Notes: generated by a model from the letters alone, not told the origin. 64,000 nucleotides of DNA from Podospora comata (GCA_017354895.1 CP071493.1:2108001-2172000), one strand, 5' to 3'. Shown: positions 23,321 through 34,802, numbered from the stretch's first letter. Numbers and translations are program-made.

Positions 23321-25228
23321 CTAAAAAGCTCCACGAGGCGCACCCTTAAAGCTCTGTTGATACCGAGCAAGACTGGCATCAAACGCCGAGAACGATGCGT
23401 CGACCACCTTGCCACTCGCACCCCCTCCCTCCTTCTCCTTCTTGACATGAAAGCTCAAGCTCTTCGCATACTGCGGATGGAGATTATCCACCACCTTGAG
23501 GAACTCCTCCTTGTGCATGTCCACATCCTCCTCCTCATCGTTCCCCTGATGATTGCTGGGCTCTACCACGTCGAGACCGTCCTCAAAAGCTTCAGCAACG
23601 GAGCGGTACTGCTTCCCCGTCAGGATATAAGAACGCAAAGTCTTTTGCATCTTCTTAGGAGGCGGCCTCACTATGCCCAAGGCTTTCTTCTCGTGATACT
23701 GGCGGATGAGCTCCTTATCCTCAATGTTGTTCGCCGGCTCCCAAGTGGGATTCTGGCCTTCCGGCCACTGACCCGCCCACAGGACGAGGTATTTGTGTGT
23801 CTTCTTTCCTTTCTCGGTGATCCACCGGTCGTCTAGGAGCTCCTTAACATCGTAGACCTCTTCCTGTGATGCTGGTGCCTTTCGCTTCCTGGGTTTAGGC
23901 GCCTTCTTTTCGCTTTTCTGGGATCCAGTCTCTTGGATTTGATCTTGGGATACCGATGCGGTGGACGAGGAGCCGGGGGTAGTTCGGCTGAAACGACCCC
24001 GGCTCACGGCCACTGGGGTCCATTGGGCGATCTTGAGCGGCTCAGCTCGCCGAGCTGGAGTAGACGTCTTCGACTGCTGCGTTCCATGTGACTTAGCAGG
24101 AGTTGACTTGGGTGTCTTGGGATCTGCCGCACCGTTCCGAGACCCAACCTTTGCTTCGGTGCGTGCGCCAAAAGCCGCAGCGAAAGCCGGGTGAATGTTT
24201 CCAGGAATAGCTGGACACGTCTGTGCCGGAGTCGCAGGTTTGTGTTTAGGTTTAGTAAAAAGACCTGATGCCTGTCCTGGAATAGGAGGAGGAATGGGCG
24301 TTTGTTTCGGTCTAGGAATCGCCGTGACGCCTGTTTTGGCCTTCGATGGGAGGGAATGCTGATTGAGATTTGGTGGGGGGATGGGCGTCTCTTTTCGTCC
24401 AGGTGGCAAGGGCTGTGAGAGAGGAGGTAGCACACCTCGCCGGGATGGTGCCAAACTGCTGGCTTGCGATGTCTCGGCACCCGATGTTTCAAAGGAAGGT
24501 AGACCAGACTGACCAATTGGCTCTGCTTCAGACTTTCCGGCCCATTGACCCTGTTCCGCGTCGCGGAGCTGCCACTCTTGATCATTCACAAAATCTGGAT
24601 GCAGTTGTCTTTGGATGGCGGCTTCGTCGGACTCCACGTCACTAACCGTGTCCTCCCTCTCCAATGGCATGCTCAGTTTTCTCTTCTTCGGTGTTGAAAG
24701 AGACGGTCCAGCTACCTGCTCTACCATGGTGAGGGCTTCGCTCGCTTGGGTGGTCGAAGCGGGCGAGCGAGAGTCGCGGGGTTTGGTTTTGGGGGGTCTG
24801 CCGACTGGTCGTTTGCCTTCAGCAATGGCGGCGGCCTCGGCAGCCTTCTTCTTTGCCATTTTTTTCTCTTTCAGAGCCAACCCTGCTGTCTTTCTCTGTG
24901 CGTCGAGTCTCTCGAAATTGCGGGACTCCCACTCCTCGAGCTCGCGCGGGGAGATGTAGTCGAGCACCTTGTGGCAAGGTATAAGTAGCTTCGCCGCAGG
25001 CAGGTCGGTGAAGCCAATGTGATAGTGAAGTAGACGGCGAGAATCTGGCTTCATGTCCTGATCCGTGGGAAGGACAAACTGGTCGATTATGTAACCGGTC
25101 GAGTCGTGAACAGGAAGGAGCGAGATCTGAGGGAGGGCGGGCCCTGAGCCGGGGACATACTTTCGCTCTGACCGGAGAGGGATCTCGATCGCCGCTTTGC
25201 GACGGGTGGGAGATTCGTCTTCCTCCAT
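23321..25228 (-). CDS. AT-hook and chromodomain protein
   Basis: Single exon, 635 aa from ATG 25228; the frame stays open about 30 codons upstream but has no ATG there. Residues 1-115 form a conserved-looking head (SERKYVPGSGPALPQISLL, LHYHIGFTDLP). A basic Lys/Ala stretch leads to an AT-hook KRPVGRPPK (139-147). The middle is Pro/Ser-rich and disordered. A chromodomain lies at about 459-515: YDVKELLDDRW, KYLVLWAGQWPEGQNPTWEP, with the aromatic cage residues Y459, W482 or W488, and W496. A further conserved C-terminal helix region follows. Known fungal proteins with this make-up read histone H3 methyl-lysine in heterochromatin; Neurospora CDP-2 of the HCHC deacetylase complex is one candidate, but I cannot confirm orthology by eye. 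Confidence 0.82.
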   Translation of the reverse strand: MEEDESPTRRKAAIEIPLRSERKYVPGSGPALPQISLLPVHDSTGYIIDQFVLPTDQDMKPDSRRLLHYHIGFTDLPAAKLLIPCHKVLDYISPRELEEWESRNFERLDAQRKTAGLALKEKKMAKKKAAEAAAIAEGKRPVGRPPKTKPRDSRSPASTTQASEALTMVEQVAGPSLSTPKKRKLSMPLEREDTVSDVESDEAAIQRQLHPDFVNDQEWQLRDAEQGQWAGKSEAEPIGQSGLPSFETSGAETSQASSLAPSRRGVLPPLSQPLPPGRKETPIPPPNLNQHSLPSKAKTGVTAIPRPKQTPIPPPIPGQASGLFTKPKHKPATPAQTCPAIPGNIHPAFAAAFGARTEAKVGSRNGAADPKTPKSTPAKSHGTQQSKTSTPARRAEPLKIAQWTPVAVSRGRFSRTTPGSSSTASVSQDQIQETGSQKSEKKAPKPRKRKAPASQEEVYDVKELLDDRWITEKGKKTHKYLVLWAGQWPEGQNPTWEPANNIEDKELIRQYHEKKALGIVRPPPKKMQKTLRSYILTGKQYRSVAEAFEDGLDVVEPSNHQGNDEEEDVDMHKEEFLKVVDNLHPQYAKSLSFHVKKEKEGGGASGKVVDASFSAFDASLARYQQSFKGAPRGAF

Positions 25229-26273
25229 GATTATCTCTTTGATCTGGAGGAGGGAAAGCTGGAAGTAGAGGACATAGGCAGGTAGGTTGAGACCTTGAGG
25301 AAAGGTGGTGGGGCACAAAGTCGCGACTTTGCGACGCGTACGAGAGATCGCGAAACTGCGCCTAGAATTGCTGGGACATGCAGTCTGAGCCGGAGTTTGT
25401 CGAATGAGGGTTCGAAAATGTAGAGAGTTGGTGACCTGAACTGGACTTTAAGGAGAGGACCTGTTGCGCCTGACTGGCATATGGTGGGAGTTGCCCAATT
25501 CAGGGTGCCTTGATCGCTACTGAGCTGTCGAGGCGCTGTCCCAAGCTCGCGACAACTGGATTAATTACGGACCGATGAGGAAAGTAGACACTGCATTGGA
25601 AACCATGGACTGAGTCAATGGTCCAGCAAATACAGGATCATTCTCGATGTTAGGTGTATAGTCTGATATGTGAGCTCAAAGTCCTATTGTTTCTTTTCCA
25701 GTGCTTCTGTCTGTCTGTTTTGTCTGATGGGCTGGAGGAGTTCCATGGGATCTGAGAACCTTGGTGGGTGCTAGGTAGGTAGATCCTTGCCTCTAGAACG
25801 TTCTGGCTCCTCAAGATGGGAGTGTCAACAGCCACAATAAGATATGCACGCAATTGCCATAACTTAGTTGCTTATAGGTCGCTCCTTCTCTAAATCAGCA
25901 GAACGACTAGAGTTGAGCAACTACAGGAAGCAATGCAAGGAAAGGGCTGTAGACTTACAAGCACCAGCCCGCCCCTCCACTGTTATCGCTTATCACCATT
26001 CCTTGCCAAGACTGGAATTAGCGCCTGAGGCTCGCAAAAACCTAGCTCCAGTTCTCCACAAGAGCTCTTGTTCAGTAGCCTTCCATGACAGTATCTTGAA
26101 CCGCACAGCGTCACCGTGCCTGTTGAGGCCACTCTCCACTCAATCTTTCCAGGTTCTGCCACTTTCTACTCGAACAATTGCCTGTTCAAAATCAACATAT
26201 ATCACTCTTTGAACGGCCACAACCCGAGCCACCCAGTAGATTACAACAACGTCACTTACATCTTATCTCCAAG
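25229..26273. other. intergenic, divergent promoters
   Basis: About 1 kb between the divergent chromodomain and PAM17 genes. It contains one TAGGTAGGTAG motif near 25771. Nothing else is supported. Confidence 0.5.
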
Positions 26274-27085
26274 ATGCTCGTCACATCAGCAACGAGCATG
26301 CTTCGCGCAGGCGCAGGCCGCTCTGCAAGCGGTCTCCAGCCCATGCTCCTCCGCACCACCACCGCCTGCCCTTACTCCGCCGGCCTCAACATGACCTCGC
26401 CCTTCTCCTCCATGTCACAACAACCCCTCGCCAAGTTCCGTACTTCACCACCAACTACCCGCCGCACCCTCTCCACCACCCCTTCCCGCCTCAGCACCGA
26501 CGCCGAAGTCGACGCAGCCGCCGCGGCAAAGGCCTCCAAGGCTCAAATCGCTGCTCATCCCGAGACGCCCGCTCTCAACTGGGAGACTTTCTTCAAGCTT
26601 CGCAAGTCGAGGAGGAGATGGCAGCAAGGCTTTAGTGTGCTGGGCATGCTGGGGTTTGGTCTCGCGGGGTCGATGGCGCTGGGATCCGGCGCGGCAGATA
26701 GTCTTGTGGGCAATATCCCGCTTGATCCGCTCATGACGATGGGGTTGATGACTATGGGTTTCGCCGCACTGGGTTGGTTGGTGGGGCCGAGTGTTGGAAC
26801 GGTGGTATTTAATGCGATGAACAGCAAGTGGAAGGCGCCGATGGCGCTGAAGGAGAGCCAGTTCTTTGCGAGGATCAAGAAGAATCGGGTTGATCCTACG
26901 GCGAGTTCGGCGAGGAATCCTGGTATGGTGATCTCATGATGTTTTGAGTTGGCGATGATGACAGGTGCTAACATGAGATTGGAACAGTCCCCGATTTCTA
27001 TGGTGAGAAGATCTCCAGTGTTGCCGGTTACAGGCAGTGGTTGAGAGATCAGAGAGCGTTCAACAAGAAGAAGATTGGCGTATAA
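26274..27085 (+). CDS. PAM17: PAM17, TIM23 import motor subunit
   Basis: Two exons, 26274-26922 and 26988-27085, give 248 aa. The 65-nt intron (GTATGG...GGAACAG, GCTAAC branch site) joins ARNP to VPDFYGEKISSV. The first 75 residues are Arg/Ser/Ala-rich with RRTLSTTPSRL, a mitochondrial presequence. The Pam17 core follows: ALNWETFFKLRKSRRRWQ (about 100-117), then two hydrophobic helices near 119-138 and 154-175, GPSVGT, and the C-terminal DFYGEKISSVAGYRQWLRDQR. The family sits in the inner membrane and helps assemble Pam16/Pam18 with the TIM23 channel. Length and order match known Pam17 proteins. Confidence 0.95.
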
Positions 27086-27378
27086 AGGAAACTTGAGTAA
27101 GACGGTATGGCATGTGGCAAAGTATAGTGTGTATTAAGTTCACAACAGGAGGAATTCTTACTTTCATGAGAGCGAACAATTATGGACTCAGTCATTGGTC
27201 TGCCTCTGCTCTCATTCTCATTGTTTAGCGGTGTTTAGGGATGGCATTTTGTCAGGTGTACCATAGGTGGAAAAAAAGGACCATTGCCAGAGCGGTTACA
27301 CAGCAGACTCCACTTATTCATAGCAATTCGAAATGAGTCGAGTTTATTCAAGATTTGGCCGTTCCTGCGATGTTATCA

Positions 27379-28832
27379 CTATATGAACGGAAAGGATGGA
27401 TCGACCTCGTCCTTCCAAGCCCTCATTCCTCCTATGATATCGACAATCTTTCTCTTGCCCCCGTGGTCCACTCCGAGCTCCTTGAGCTTCTCGACTGCCT
27501 CTTGGGAGTCCAGCCCTCGACGACATACAACGAATATGGGATCCTCTGCCGATTTCAGGGGTAAGATCTCTTGAGCATCACCACCATCCCTCTTGATGGT
27601 CGCCGCTTTCATGAGTAGCTTCCCAAAGGGCACGTTCACCGCACCGTCGATACTTCCAAAGGAGAAATGTTCCTTCTCCCTGGTGTCGAGAAGGATGTGG
27701 TTCTGCAATTGCCCACTTTCTCTCGCTGCGTGGTAGGCAGATGCGGTGATTCTATCCTGCGCAGGGAGGGTGGCTTTGCGTGTTTGGAGCCCGCAGAACT
27801 GGATGTAATTCGGATTGCCGGATTTGACGCCCTCTAGTGTCAAAGTCTGGGGTGAGTTCTCGCCGCAGGCGAAGCAGTTCTTTTTGCGGGAGGCCATTTT
27901 CAGGGCGCGGAAGGTGTAGGGGCCTGGGGCGGCGTTGAGGTCGTAGGAGTAGATTAGGAGGGTGGGTTGGATTAGGTTGTGGGGGTCGTCTTCGGTGGTG
28001 GTGTCTGAACTGGATTGGGGGAGGTGTAGAGCTGAGGCAAGAATCTTGATCGCTTCTCCTGCTTGGGCTACACCCATTAGACCGACAACTGGGCCCATGA
28101 TGCCTGCTTCTCCGCATGATAGCTGGGTGTTGGCTGGTGGTGGTTTGCGGAAGCAGCAACGGTAGCAAGGAGGGTATTTCCTGTCCATCTTTCCCTGGGG
28201 TGTGGGTGGACAGTTTAGGACGATCAGTTGACCGGACTTTTGAACAGAGGCGGCTGATACTAGAGGTTTGCAGAGGAGAACGCAGACATCGGAGATGAGG
28301 TAGCGGGTTGCTGGGTTGTCGGTGCAGTCTAGGACTAGGTCGTAGAGGGTGATGATGTCTGCTGCGTTTTCGTGGGAGATGGGATAGGTATAAGGAACAT
28401 AGGTCGGCAGTGGGTTGAGGTCTCTTAGATGGGTGATGAGACTGTCAACTTTCTTCATGCCTATGCGAGAGGTGGCATGACCAACTTGGCGATGGAGGTT
28501 TGACGGTTCGACGACATCGCCGTCAATGATGCCGATGGTTCCTATCCCAGCACCGGCGATGTATTGGGCTGCTGGACAGCCAAGACCACCGGCGCCGATA
28601 ATGAGGACCTTGGAATTTATAAGTCGAAGTTGAGCTGTTGCGTGTTAGTCTCGGCCCACGGCAGGGTATTACCTTAGGACATAGTCATACCATCTTTGCC
28701 CATTCCAGGGACGATCATTTGACGAGAGTATCTATCAAACTCCTCATCTGTAAGCTGTAGACTGGAGCCGTTCTGCTCCCCATTCGTTGCTGCGCTATTT
28801 GAATGGTGTTCATCATTCGAATTGTGCTGCAT
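27379..28832 (-). CDS. UBA4: UBA4/MOCS3 E1-like adenylyltransferase-sulfurtransferase
   Basis: Two exons, 28691-28832 and 27379-28634, give 465 aa. The 56-nt intron (GTATGA...CAACAG) joins GMGKD to AQLRLINSK in phase. The ATP-binding loop is GAGGLG (61-66), with DGDVVEPSNLHRQV behind it. Zinc-binding CxxC pairs are at C204/C207 and C301/C304. The adenylation-domain Cys is C221 in SCGEAGIMGP. The rhodanese domain fills about 335-465 with the persulfide Cys C418 in FVVCRRGLDS. The family activates Urm1 (tRNA thiolation, urmylation) and, in fungi with Moco, MoaD-type MOCS2A. All key residues are present. It is divergent from SLX9 with 449 bp between starts. Confidence 0.95.
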
Positions 28833-29281
28833 AATGTCGGTTTGTGAACACGCCGGGTTCTTGGTCTGAAGCTCGAAATACACCAGCAGATAGCTCCTGC
28901 CGTTTGTGTGTTCAAATGCTTGTTCTGCCTACACAGGGACAAGGAACTCTAATACAATAGAAACCCTCGCTTAGAAACATACAGACTAACGAACAAATTC
29001 GCTATCACCAATATGATCGACTTTCAGAAATCCAATCCACTTCACCCCAGCAGACGAAAATCCATAGGGCTGAGCTTTGCCCCTCCCCCGCCAAAAGAAG
29101 GATCAGCCTTGGCGCTTGTCAAAAGCCGACCCCTGCCCACCAAAGGCGGTGAACTCCCATGCCCCACTAAAAAGTCCAAACTGCCATGCTCTCCCTGTCG
29201 CTTTGCGACTGCGACTTGTCACGCATTGCGATAAGCCACCTCTCGCACACTTTTGTCGGCCACCTCTCACCCGAAACAACC
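28833..29281. promoter_or_regulatory. shared divergent promoter uba4-slx9
   Basis: 449 bp between two divergent start codons. The right half is pyrimidine- and CCCC-rich, ending CCGAAACAACCATGG at the SLX9 start. No clear TATA box is present on either side. Confidence 0.5.
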
Positions 29282-29986
29282 ATGGTATTTAACTCAAATC
29301 CACCAATACCTTCTCATCTCCAACCTAACATTCTCTCCCAGGCTCCCACAGTCCCAGGAAAGCGCCCCACCGCCCGCCAAAAAGCCCTCGCCCGCCTCGC
29401 CGACCCAACCATCCCCCGCAAAACCCACCGCGAAGACAACCACGTAACCGACTCCTTCATCAACTCCAAGCGCGACAAGCGCCTAATCAAGCACTCCTCC
29501 TTCGTCTCCAAAATCACCAAGCCCTCCTCCTCCACAGCACTCAAGAACCACAAGAAGCGCCAGGCCAAAAAAGCCAAGACCCAGCTAAAGACAACTCTCG
29601 ACTCGCTCGGGGATGTCCTTGACGACATTGAAGATGAGATGGAGGACGAAGGTGCAATGGACAACGAGCAGGCCCTGCAGGGGAAAGTCAGACACAAAAG
29701 TATAAAGTCTAGGCCGGGGGCGCTAAAGAGGAAGGAGAGGGTCGTCAAGGGGGAGATGTCCCGGTTTGGGCATAACCTGGCGCAGTTGGCTACCGTGACG
29801 AGCGCGAGTAGCACGGCGACGATAAACCAGAACACGGCCAAGAAACAGGCGGAAGAGCAGTCAAAGATGGAGACAGAGGGGACCGCGATAACGGCGCAAG
29901 AGGCAGCGACTTCGAATCGGTGGGCGGCGTTGAGGGGGTTCATCTCTTCTACTATGGAGCAGAATCCTGCTTTTCTTGGCAAATAA
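29282..29986 (+). CDS. SLX9: SLX9-like ribosome biogenesis protein
   Basis: Single exon, 234 aa, start context AACCATGG. The protein is small, very basic in the first half (KKRQAKKAKTQ), with an acidic patch (LDDIEDEMEDEG). The family's signature C-terminal order is present: SRPGALKRKERVVKGEMSRF, GHNLAQLA, a variable linker, and WAALRGFISSTMEQNPAF at the end. SLX9 works in the nucleolus in 18S rRNA maturation and pre-40S export. A frame upstream of the ATG is open but not conserved. Confidence 0.9.
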   Translation: MVFNSNPPIPSHLQPNILSQAPTVPGKRPTARQKALARLADPTIPRKTHREDNHVTDSFINSKRDKRLIKHSSFVSKITKPSSSTALKNHKKRQAKKAKTQLKTTLDSLGDVLDDIEDEMEDEGAMDNEQALQGKVRHKSIKSRPGALKRKERVVKGEMSRFGHNLAQLATVTSASSTATINQNTAKKQAEEQSKMETEGTAITAQEAATSNRWAALRGFISSTMEQNPAFLGK

Positions 29987-30844
29987 TGGCTACACGTCAT
30001 GTGTGTTTTTCTTATCTATGTATATACCCTTCAAACTGCTGTAATAACGACAGGAATGACGAATGTTGAGACAATATGAGTAAACAATAGCCGTCCACTA
30101 GATTGCCCAACGCGAACTTCTGTTGTGCTGTCTAGAAGAATTGTAAACATAACCATGCACAGTGATGATGCAGATGTTGGCTTTGTGTGATGTGGGTATC
30201 GTAATGCGACATAACCCCCCTCCATCCTCTCCAATTAACTAGATAAACCAGATGATGTTATCCAAACCGCACCCCTCTTTCTTCCCATTTTTCATCTCCG
30301 ATTGCTCAAAGCCTGCCCTCGCGTCATAAAAACAAAGGGGTACTCGTGTCCTGCCTGGCTAACTCCTAAACACCTGCTCTCCCTCGTAGATAGCCAGCGC
30401 GTCTGTGAAGGTAGAGACACAGGACTGCAGATCCATCGTCGTGATGCTTTCAATGTAAAGCCGGAACAACTACTCTCAGAAAGCCATCTCGGGTAAAATA
30501 CCTCCACCTCAACAGCAATCATTGCTTCCATGAATTCCGCCCTCGAATATGATGACTTCGTACCAAGAACCAACAGTTGCGATAGGGCTCAACTCTCATA
30601 CCAAAATACTGCTGCTGATCTTCAGCTCGAATGGAGCTGCCAACGCTGGAAATGCTATGAATGACCCAAATCATGCGGCAAAACCCGACTGCTGTGCTGA
30701 ATACAGTTACAAGAAGGAACCACAGGGCTCAACTTCAAGATGTCTAGTGATAGCATCAGATAAACGCCTCATCTTAACCTCTGTTCTCTTTGGTCCGTTT
30801 GGAGACAGATTGTAATCGTCAATCGAACGCTTGGTGGCAACCCA
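29987..30844. other. intergenic, converging 3' ends
   Basis: About 860 bp between the converging SLX9 and deneddylase genes. Only short frames without signatures are present. Confidence 0.5.
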
Positions 30845-32176
30845 TCAGTCGATGCGTGGCGGGGTTGATGAGGATGGAAATGGTGATGCACTGCGTCTTC
30901 TCTCGCCTTCTTTTCGCAGACTTTCGATAATGTTCATCATCTCTTTTCGACCGCTGCGGCTGTCGACCGCTTTACCGGCCATTGACATTGACACCTTCTC
31001 AGTAGCGTTGGCGTTGAGCAACTTCTTGATCAGGAGATGCCTCATAAGAATACAGACGTAGACGCCGCAGTCGCTGCTATTCTCCTGCTGTGGGCAGTCG
31101 TTCATCTGGTAAAATCGTAGAGCCTGGCCCAACACCTTACTTAGCCGATCGGTGCACTTTTGGGCTTCGTAATAGTTCGCGCCACCCAGCGAGTCGTAGT
31201 GAAACGCAACGCCATCGATTTTGGACACCAGGAGCAACGACCAGTGAGAGCCGAGGTCGGATCTGGTGCTGTCGCGTGCGTCGTTGACTGGAAGAAAGAT
31301 ATGTGTGATCTTGTCGAAGTTTGGCAGGGCGCTTGCTATACTCCTGACGTCGCTTGATTGCATCATCAGGAACGTCATGCTGGGACGAAGCAGGACGATC
31401 TTCGCCTCGGGGTACTTGATGAGGACCTCCCGTTCGAGCCATCTAAACCACATGTTAGAGACGCGGTGTTTCGGGGGGAGGGGGGAAGCTTGGTGACTGT
31501 TGGGAGCTTCAACAGAACCCTATTCACCCTCTAGACGTACTCTTCCCAGAAGGCAATGTTCTACGATCATGTTAGCTTGGTCCAGCACCAACAGCGCCAG
31601 CAGATACATACATTATCTGTCAGCCAGTCGTTTCGGAGTGACCTAACATCCTCAGTCGTCACTAGAGCCTCAGTTAGATCTGGTTTGCTTGCCATAAGAG
31701 ATCGAAAAGTCGCAAAGTTTGGAAAACGTACGGCAGATGTCGTAGTCTGGTTGGGAGGGATTGTTAGCAGGAGAACACACCACGATGGGAGCAAGATAGA
31801 AGCACTTACATGATAGATACTGGGTTGAGCCCGATCCCAGCTGTGCATTGGTCAGTCTCCGTGAGGTCCTGGTAGAGTATCGAGAGATAGTAGCTGGACT
31901 GCTCGCACGCGCACTGCTTCGGCCCTTGGTCGTAGCAGTGCGAAGAGAAGACATGTCGGGCTTCTTGATCCTGGGCTCGACTTTCCCGGGTTGTCTGCCC
32001 TGTCTGCTCTTGGTGCGGGGGTTGGTTGTGAGACGGAGATGGAATTTTTGGGCCTTGGATTTTGTACTGGCCATCCCCGTGACCCGGGAACTGGGGGGAG
32101 AAAATGTTGATAAAGAAGGGGAAGTTCTGCTCACAGTATCCCCGAAACGCCTGGCCATGCTGTTTCGGAATCCCAT
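30845..32176 (-). CDS. Den1/NEDP1-type Ulp1 cysteine protease
   Basis: Five exons on the minus strand: about 31810-32176, 31732-31746 (15 nt), 31612-31661 (50 nt), 31541-31560 (20 nt) and 30845-31442, giving 349 aa. Each junction keeps frame and rebuilds the family text YLSYYDICLTTEDVRSLRND, WLTDNNIAFWEEWLEREV. The catalytic set is H217 (GSHW), D234 (HYDS), Q270 (PQQENSSDC) and C276 (SDCGVYVC). The family removes NEDD8/Rub1 from cullins or processes SUMO; length and the single compact domain point to Den1/DenA. The N-terminal 120 residues are Ser/Arg-rich, unlike the compact relatives. ATG 32176 is the first ATG after a likely transcript start near 32670; the frame is open upstream to about 32510 without ATG. 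Confidence 0.85.
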
Positions 32177-34124
32177 GATCCTGAAAGAAAGGGGTCCGCG
32201 CGACGGAGAAGAGGTGGTTGAAATAGATTCTGGGTCAGGTGAAGTTGACGCCGTTCGGCGGGGCTGGCCGGAGCTCCTTGAACCGCGGTAGGACTGGGAG
32301 GGTAGCGACGGGGAGGGGCTTCGCGAACGGAGCGATGAGGGGGGTAATACCGGTAGGGCGAGAGAGATGTCACTGGTGCCGTCGAGGAGAAGCTGTTCAC
32401 GGGTTGCGCGAGTGTGGTAGAGGAGTCGCGACACGTTGAAGCGTATGGGTGTACCAGTCAAAGGCAGCCGGGGGCTGCGAGGTCCTCGGTCTTCCGGCGC
32501 GGTGTTAACGACTACAGATTGTTATATACGAACAGACAATGCTAGCGCGATCTTCAAATGAATACGCAGTAGAGCGCGCGGTCAATGCGGACTGTGGGGT
32601 TGGCCAGAGAGCAAGAATTGCGAAGGCAGAAATCACAAGCGATGTAGAACCGAGTCTCGAAGTTTTGACGGGGTGTGGGCAGTGTGGGCTGCGGGACCGA
32701 CCTTATAGAGGACCCCGCAGTTTTGTGGTGACTTACACGCACCTTTGAAGGCCAGCCATCGTGGCAGTGCGCTAGCCAAAATGCCCGTCACAGGCCGCCG
32801 CCTGTCGATGCTGTCTTGTCTCCAGCACGGGGCTTTGCGCAATTCCACAAACACTTTCTGGCTTCCTCTGGTCGGTGGTGTCTTTGTCCTCGTCGTGCTA
32901 AAGGACATTTCCGGCTTCCCTCCAGATATCTTTTTACTCCCGAGTCTCAAGTCTTCAGGTTCTGGAGTCGAGCGCAAAAATGATCGCAACTGTCAGATGC
33001 TCAGATGCTCAAACAGAAGACGTCACCAAGCGATCTTGCCCGCGCTTGGCATGCCAAGCAGTTGCAGACAGAGATCAAGGACCGTGCCACGCCTGGATGG
33101 CGACAGGTGAATCAGACAAATCGGCCGCCCGGGTGAATCTTGTGAAGACAACACACGTCACGGCTCACGTCGCGAAGCTGAACCGACCAAGTGTTTGAAT
33201 GTGAAGTATCAGAGATGTGGTTGTCATTCAGAATCTGGACATTCGAAAGTCGTGAGAGGATCATTTGGTGTAAGGTATTCGGAGCTGGACTCGCAAACGT
33301 GAAGGCACGCAACCTCCAGAGCCAAGGTTGTTGTTGTTTGTCGATGGGAAACAGCAATGAAGGAAACGGCAACGTATCCAACACCTTATCAGGCTCAATG
33401 CCTCGGTGTCAACAATTCGCCGGTAACTTTGTGCAGCTGTCAAGTGTGCCCTAATCATGAAGGCGTAAGCCTCTTCACATGGGAACCTGTCTGACTCCCA
33501 GCAACAAACAGTTCTAGCCGGGCGAAAAGCCAAAACACAATGTTTGGCTACCTAGAGATGGGATTGAGAGTATCAATATAGGTATGAAGGCTATAGCCCT
33601 ATTGTTCATCTACAGGACACCACATAGCTATCATTTGCGGTGACTGGGCTTGACTGGGAACTCCAGGGAATGAATGGTATTAGACTCTCGCCTTCACAGT
33701 CCCAGCAGCCATACTGTGCGCCTCGTCGGTTTTTTATTCACTCATTCATTTTACGGAGGTGAAGGTGTGTATTCACACGTGATGCGGGTCTCTGGGAGCG
33801 TCTTGGGGAGGCATTCTGGAGCAGCTAACTGTATGTGTTGCTCCCATTCCCTCATCGGTGCTATTCAACTGATCCTGACGAATAGCTTCAATTGGAGCAA
33901 CAGCCATGTTCACTGCAGATTAAAGTTGCTCCCAGCAAAGCCCCAAGTGAATCAAGCTCACAGCCAGGCTCCTCAATCTGAAAGTACTATAAAGTGTGTC
34001 TTCTTCTCTCTGCCACTTGGCAAGCCCATCCTTCCTCTCCCCATTCGACTACCGTTTTCACCGTTAGCACTGAATGACCCAAATAACGATACAGAAACGA
34101 TCCATTCATCAAACTACCATCGAA
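32177..34124. other. 5' leader and gene-free stretch
   Basis: About 1.9 kb. The left 500 bp is the probable leader of the deneddylase gene, perhaps with a leader intron ending CTTTCAG near 32180. The remainder has no supported gene on either strand. Confidence 0.5.
32702..32709 (-). promoter_or_regulatory. TATA-like element of den1 gene
   Basis: CTATAAGG reads on the minus strand about 530 bp before the chosen ATG. No ATG occurs between it and 32176, which supports this as the transcript start region. Confidence 0.4.
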
Positions 34125-34802
34125 ATGTCATCTACGTTCCTCTCTCGCAGTGCCCTTTCGGCCATCCGCCCAGCGAGCAACCAACCAGTCACCTCTCTTC
34201 CCAGCGTTAGAAGACTCAACTGTGTTACCATGGGTTTTGACAATGTCAAGAGATGGAAAGAGTGGAAAGCGAAGGAACTTTTGGTGCCCAATTCCCAGGA
34301 CAACGTCTTCCACTTGAAGGTCTACTCTCCCATCGACAAAAGCCAGGTGTGGAACATCGACTATTCTGGTGTGTCTACCAGACCTCCGCCTCCTCCTCAA
34401 CAGGCATCTGCTCGTCTTCTCGTATCACCACTCCCGGCCAAAGTCCCTGTTCGCCGCCTGAGGGCCCCGAAGCAACTCTTGTCATATCATTATGAGTCAC
34501 CGACCGGCGGGGGATCATCTACACCACAAAGATCTTCTTTCTCCACCACGTCCCAGTACATCACCTTTGAGACGCTCAAATCAGTCGAGAAAGGAGGCAA
34601 GGTCGACTCCCATTCCGCCAAAGTCAAGAGCTCGTTGCAGAACAGAGTCCAGTCTCGCCCAAACACCGATGACGCGCAAGTTACAGGTACTCCCGACAAC
34701 AAGCAAGACAAAGATGTCGATGCTGAGCTACCAGTCTTGCGATATCTGCCATTCTTCCTCGGTGCTGGTGGACCACTCTGGGTTTGCGAGGCTTTCGCCT
34801 AA
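34125..34802 (+). CDS. hypothetical, likely mitochondrial protein
   Basis: Single exon, 225 aa from ATG 34125 (an in-frame ATG at 34074 would add 17 residues). The N-terminus MSSTFLSRSALSAIRPASNQ is rich in Ser, Arg and Ala with no acids, as in mitochondrial presequences. Next come DNVKRWKEWKAKELLVPN and a beta-rich stretch, then a Pro-rich linker (STRPPPPPQQA), a polar middle, and a hydrophobic C-terminal end LPVLRYLPFFLGAGGPLWV. I do not recognise a family. It may be specific to sordariomycetes. The coding look is good but nothing confirms its function. Confidence 0.55.
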   Translation: MSSTFLSRSALSAIRPASNQPVTSLPSVRRLNCVTMGFDNVKRWKEWKAKELLVPNSQDNVFHLKVYSPIDKSQVWNIDYSGVSTRPPPPPQQASARLLVSPLPAKVPVRRLRAPKQLLSYHYESPTGGGSSTPQRSSFSTTSQYITFETLKSVEKGGKVDSHSAKVKSSLQNRVQSRPNTDDAQVTGTPDNKQDKDVDAELPVLRYLPFFLGAGGPLWVCEAFA

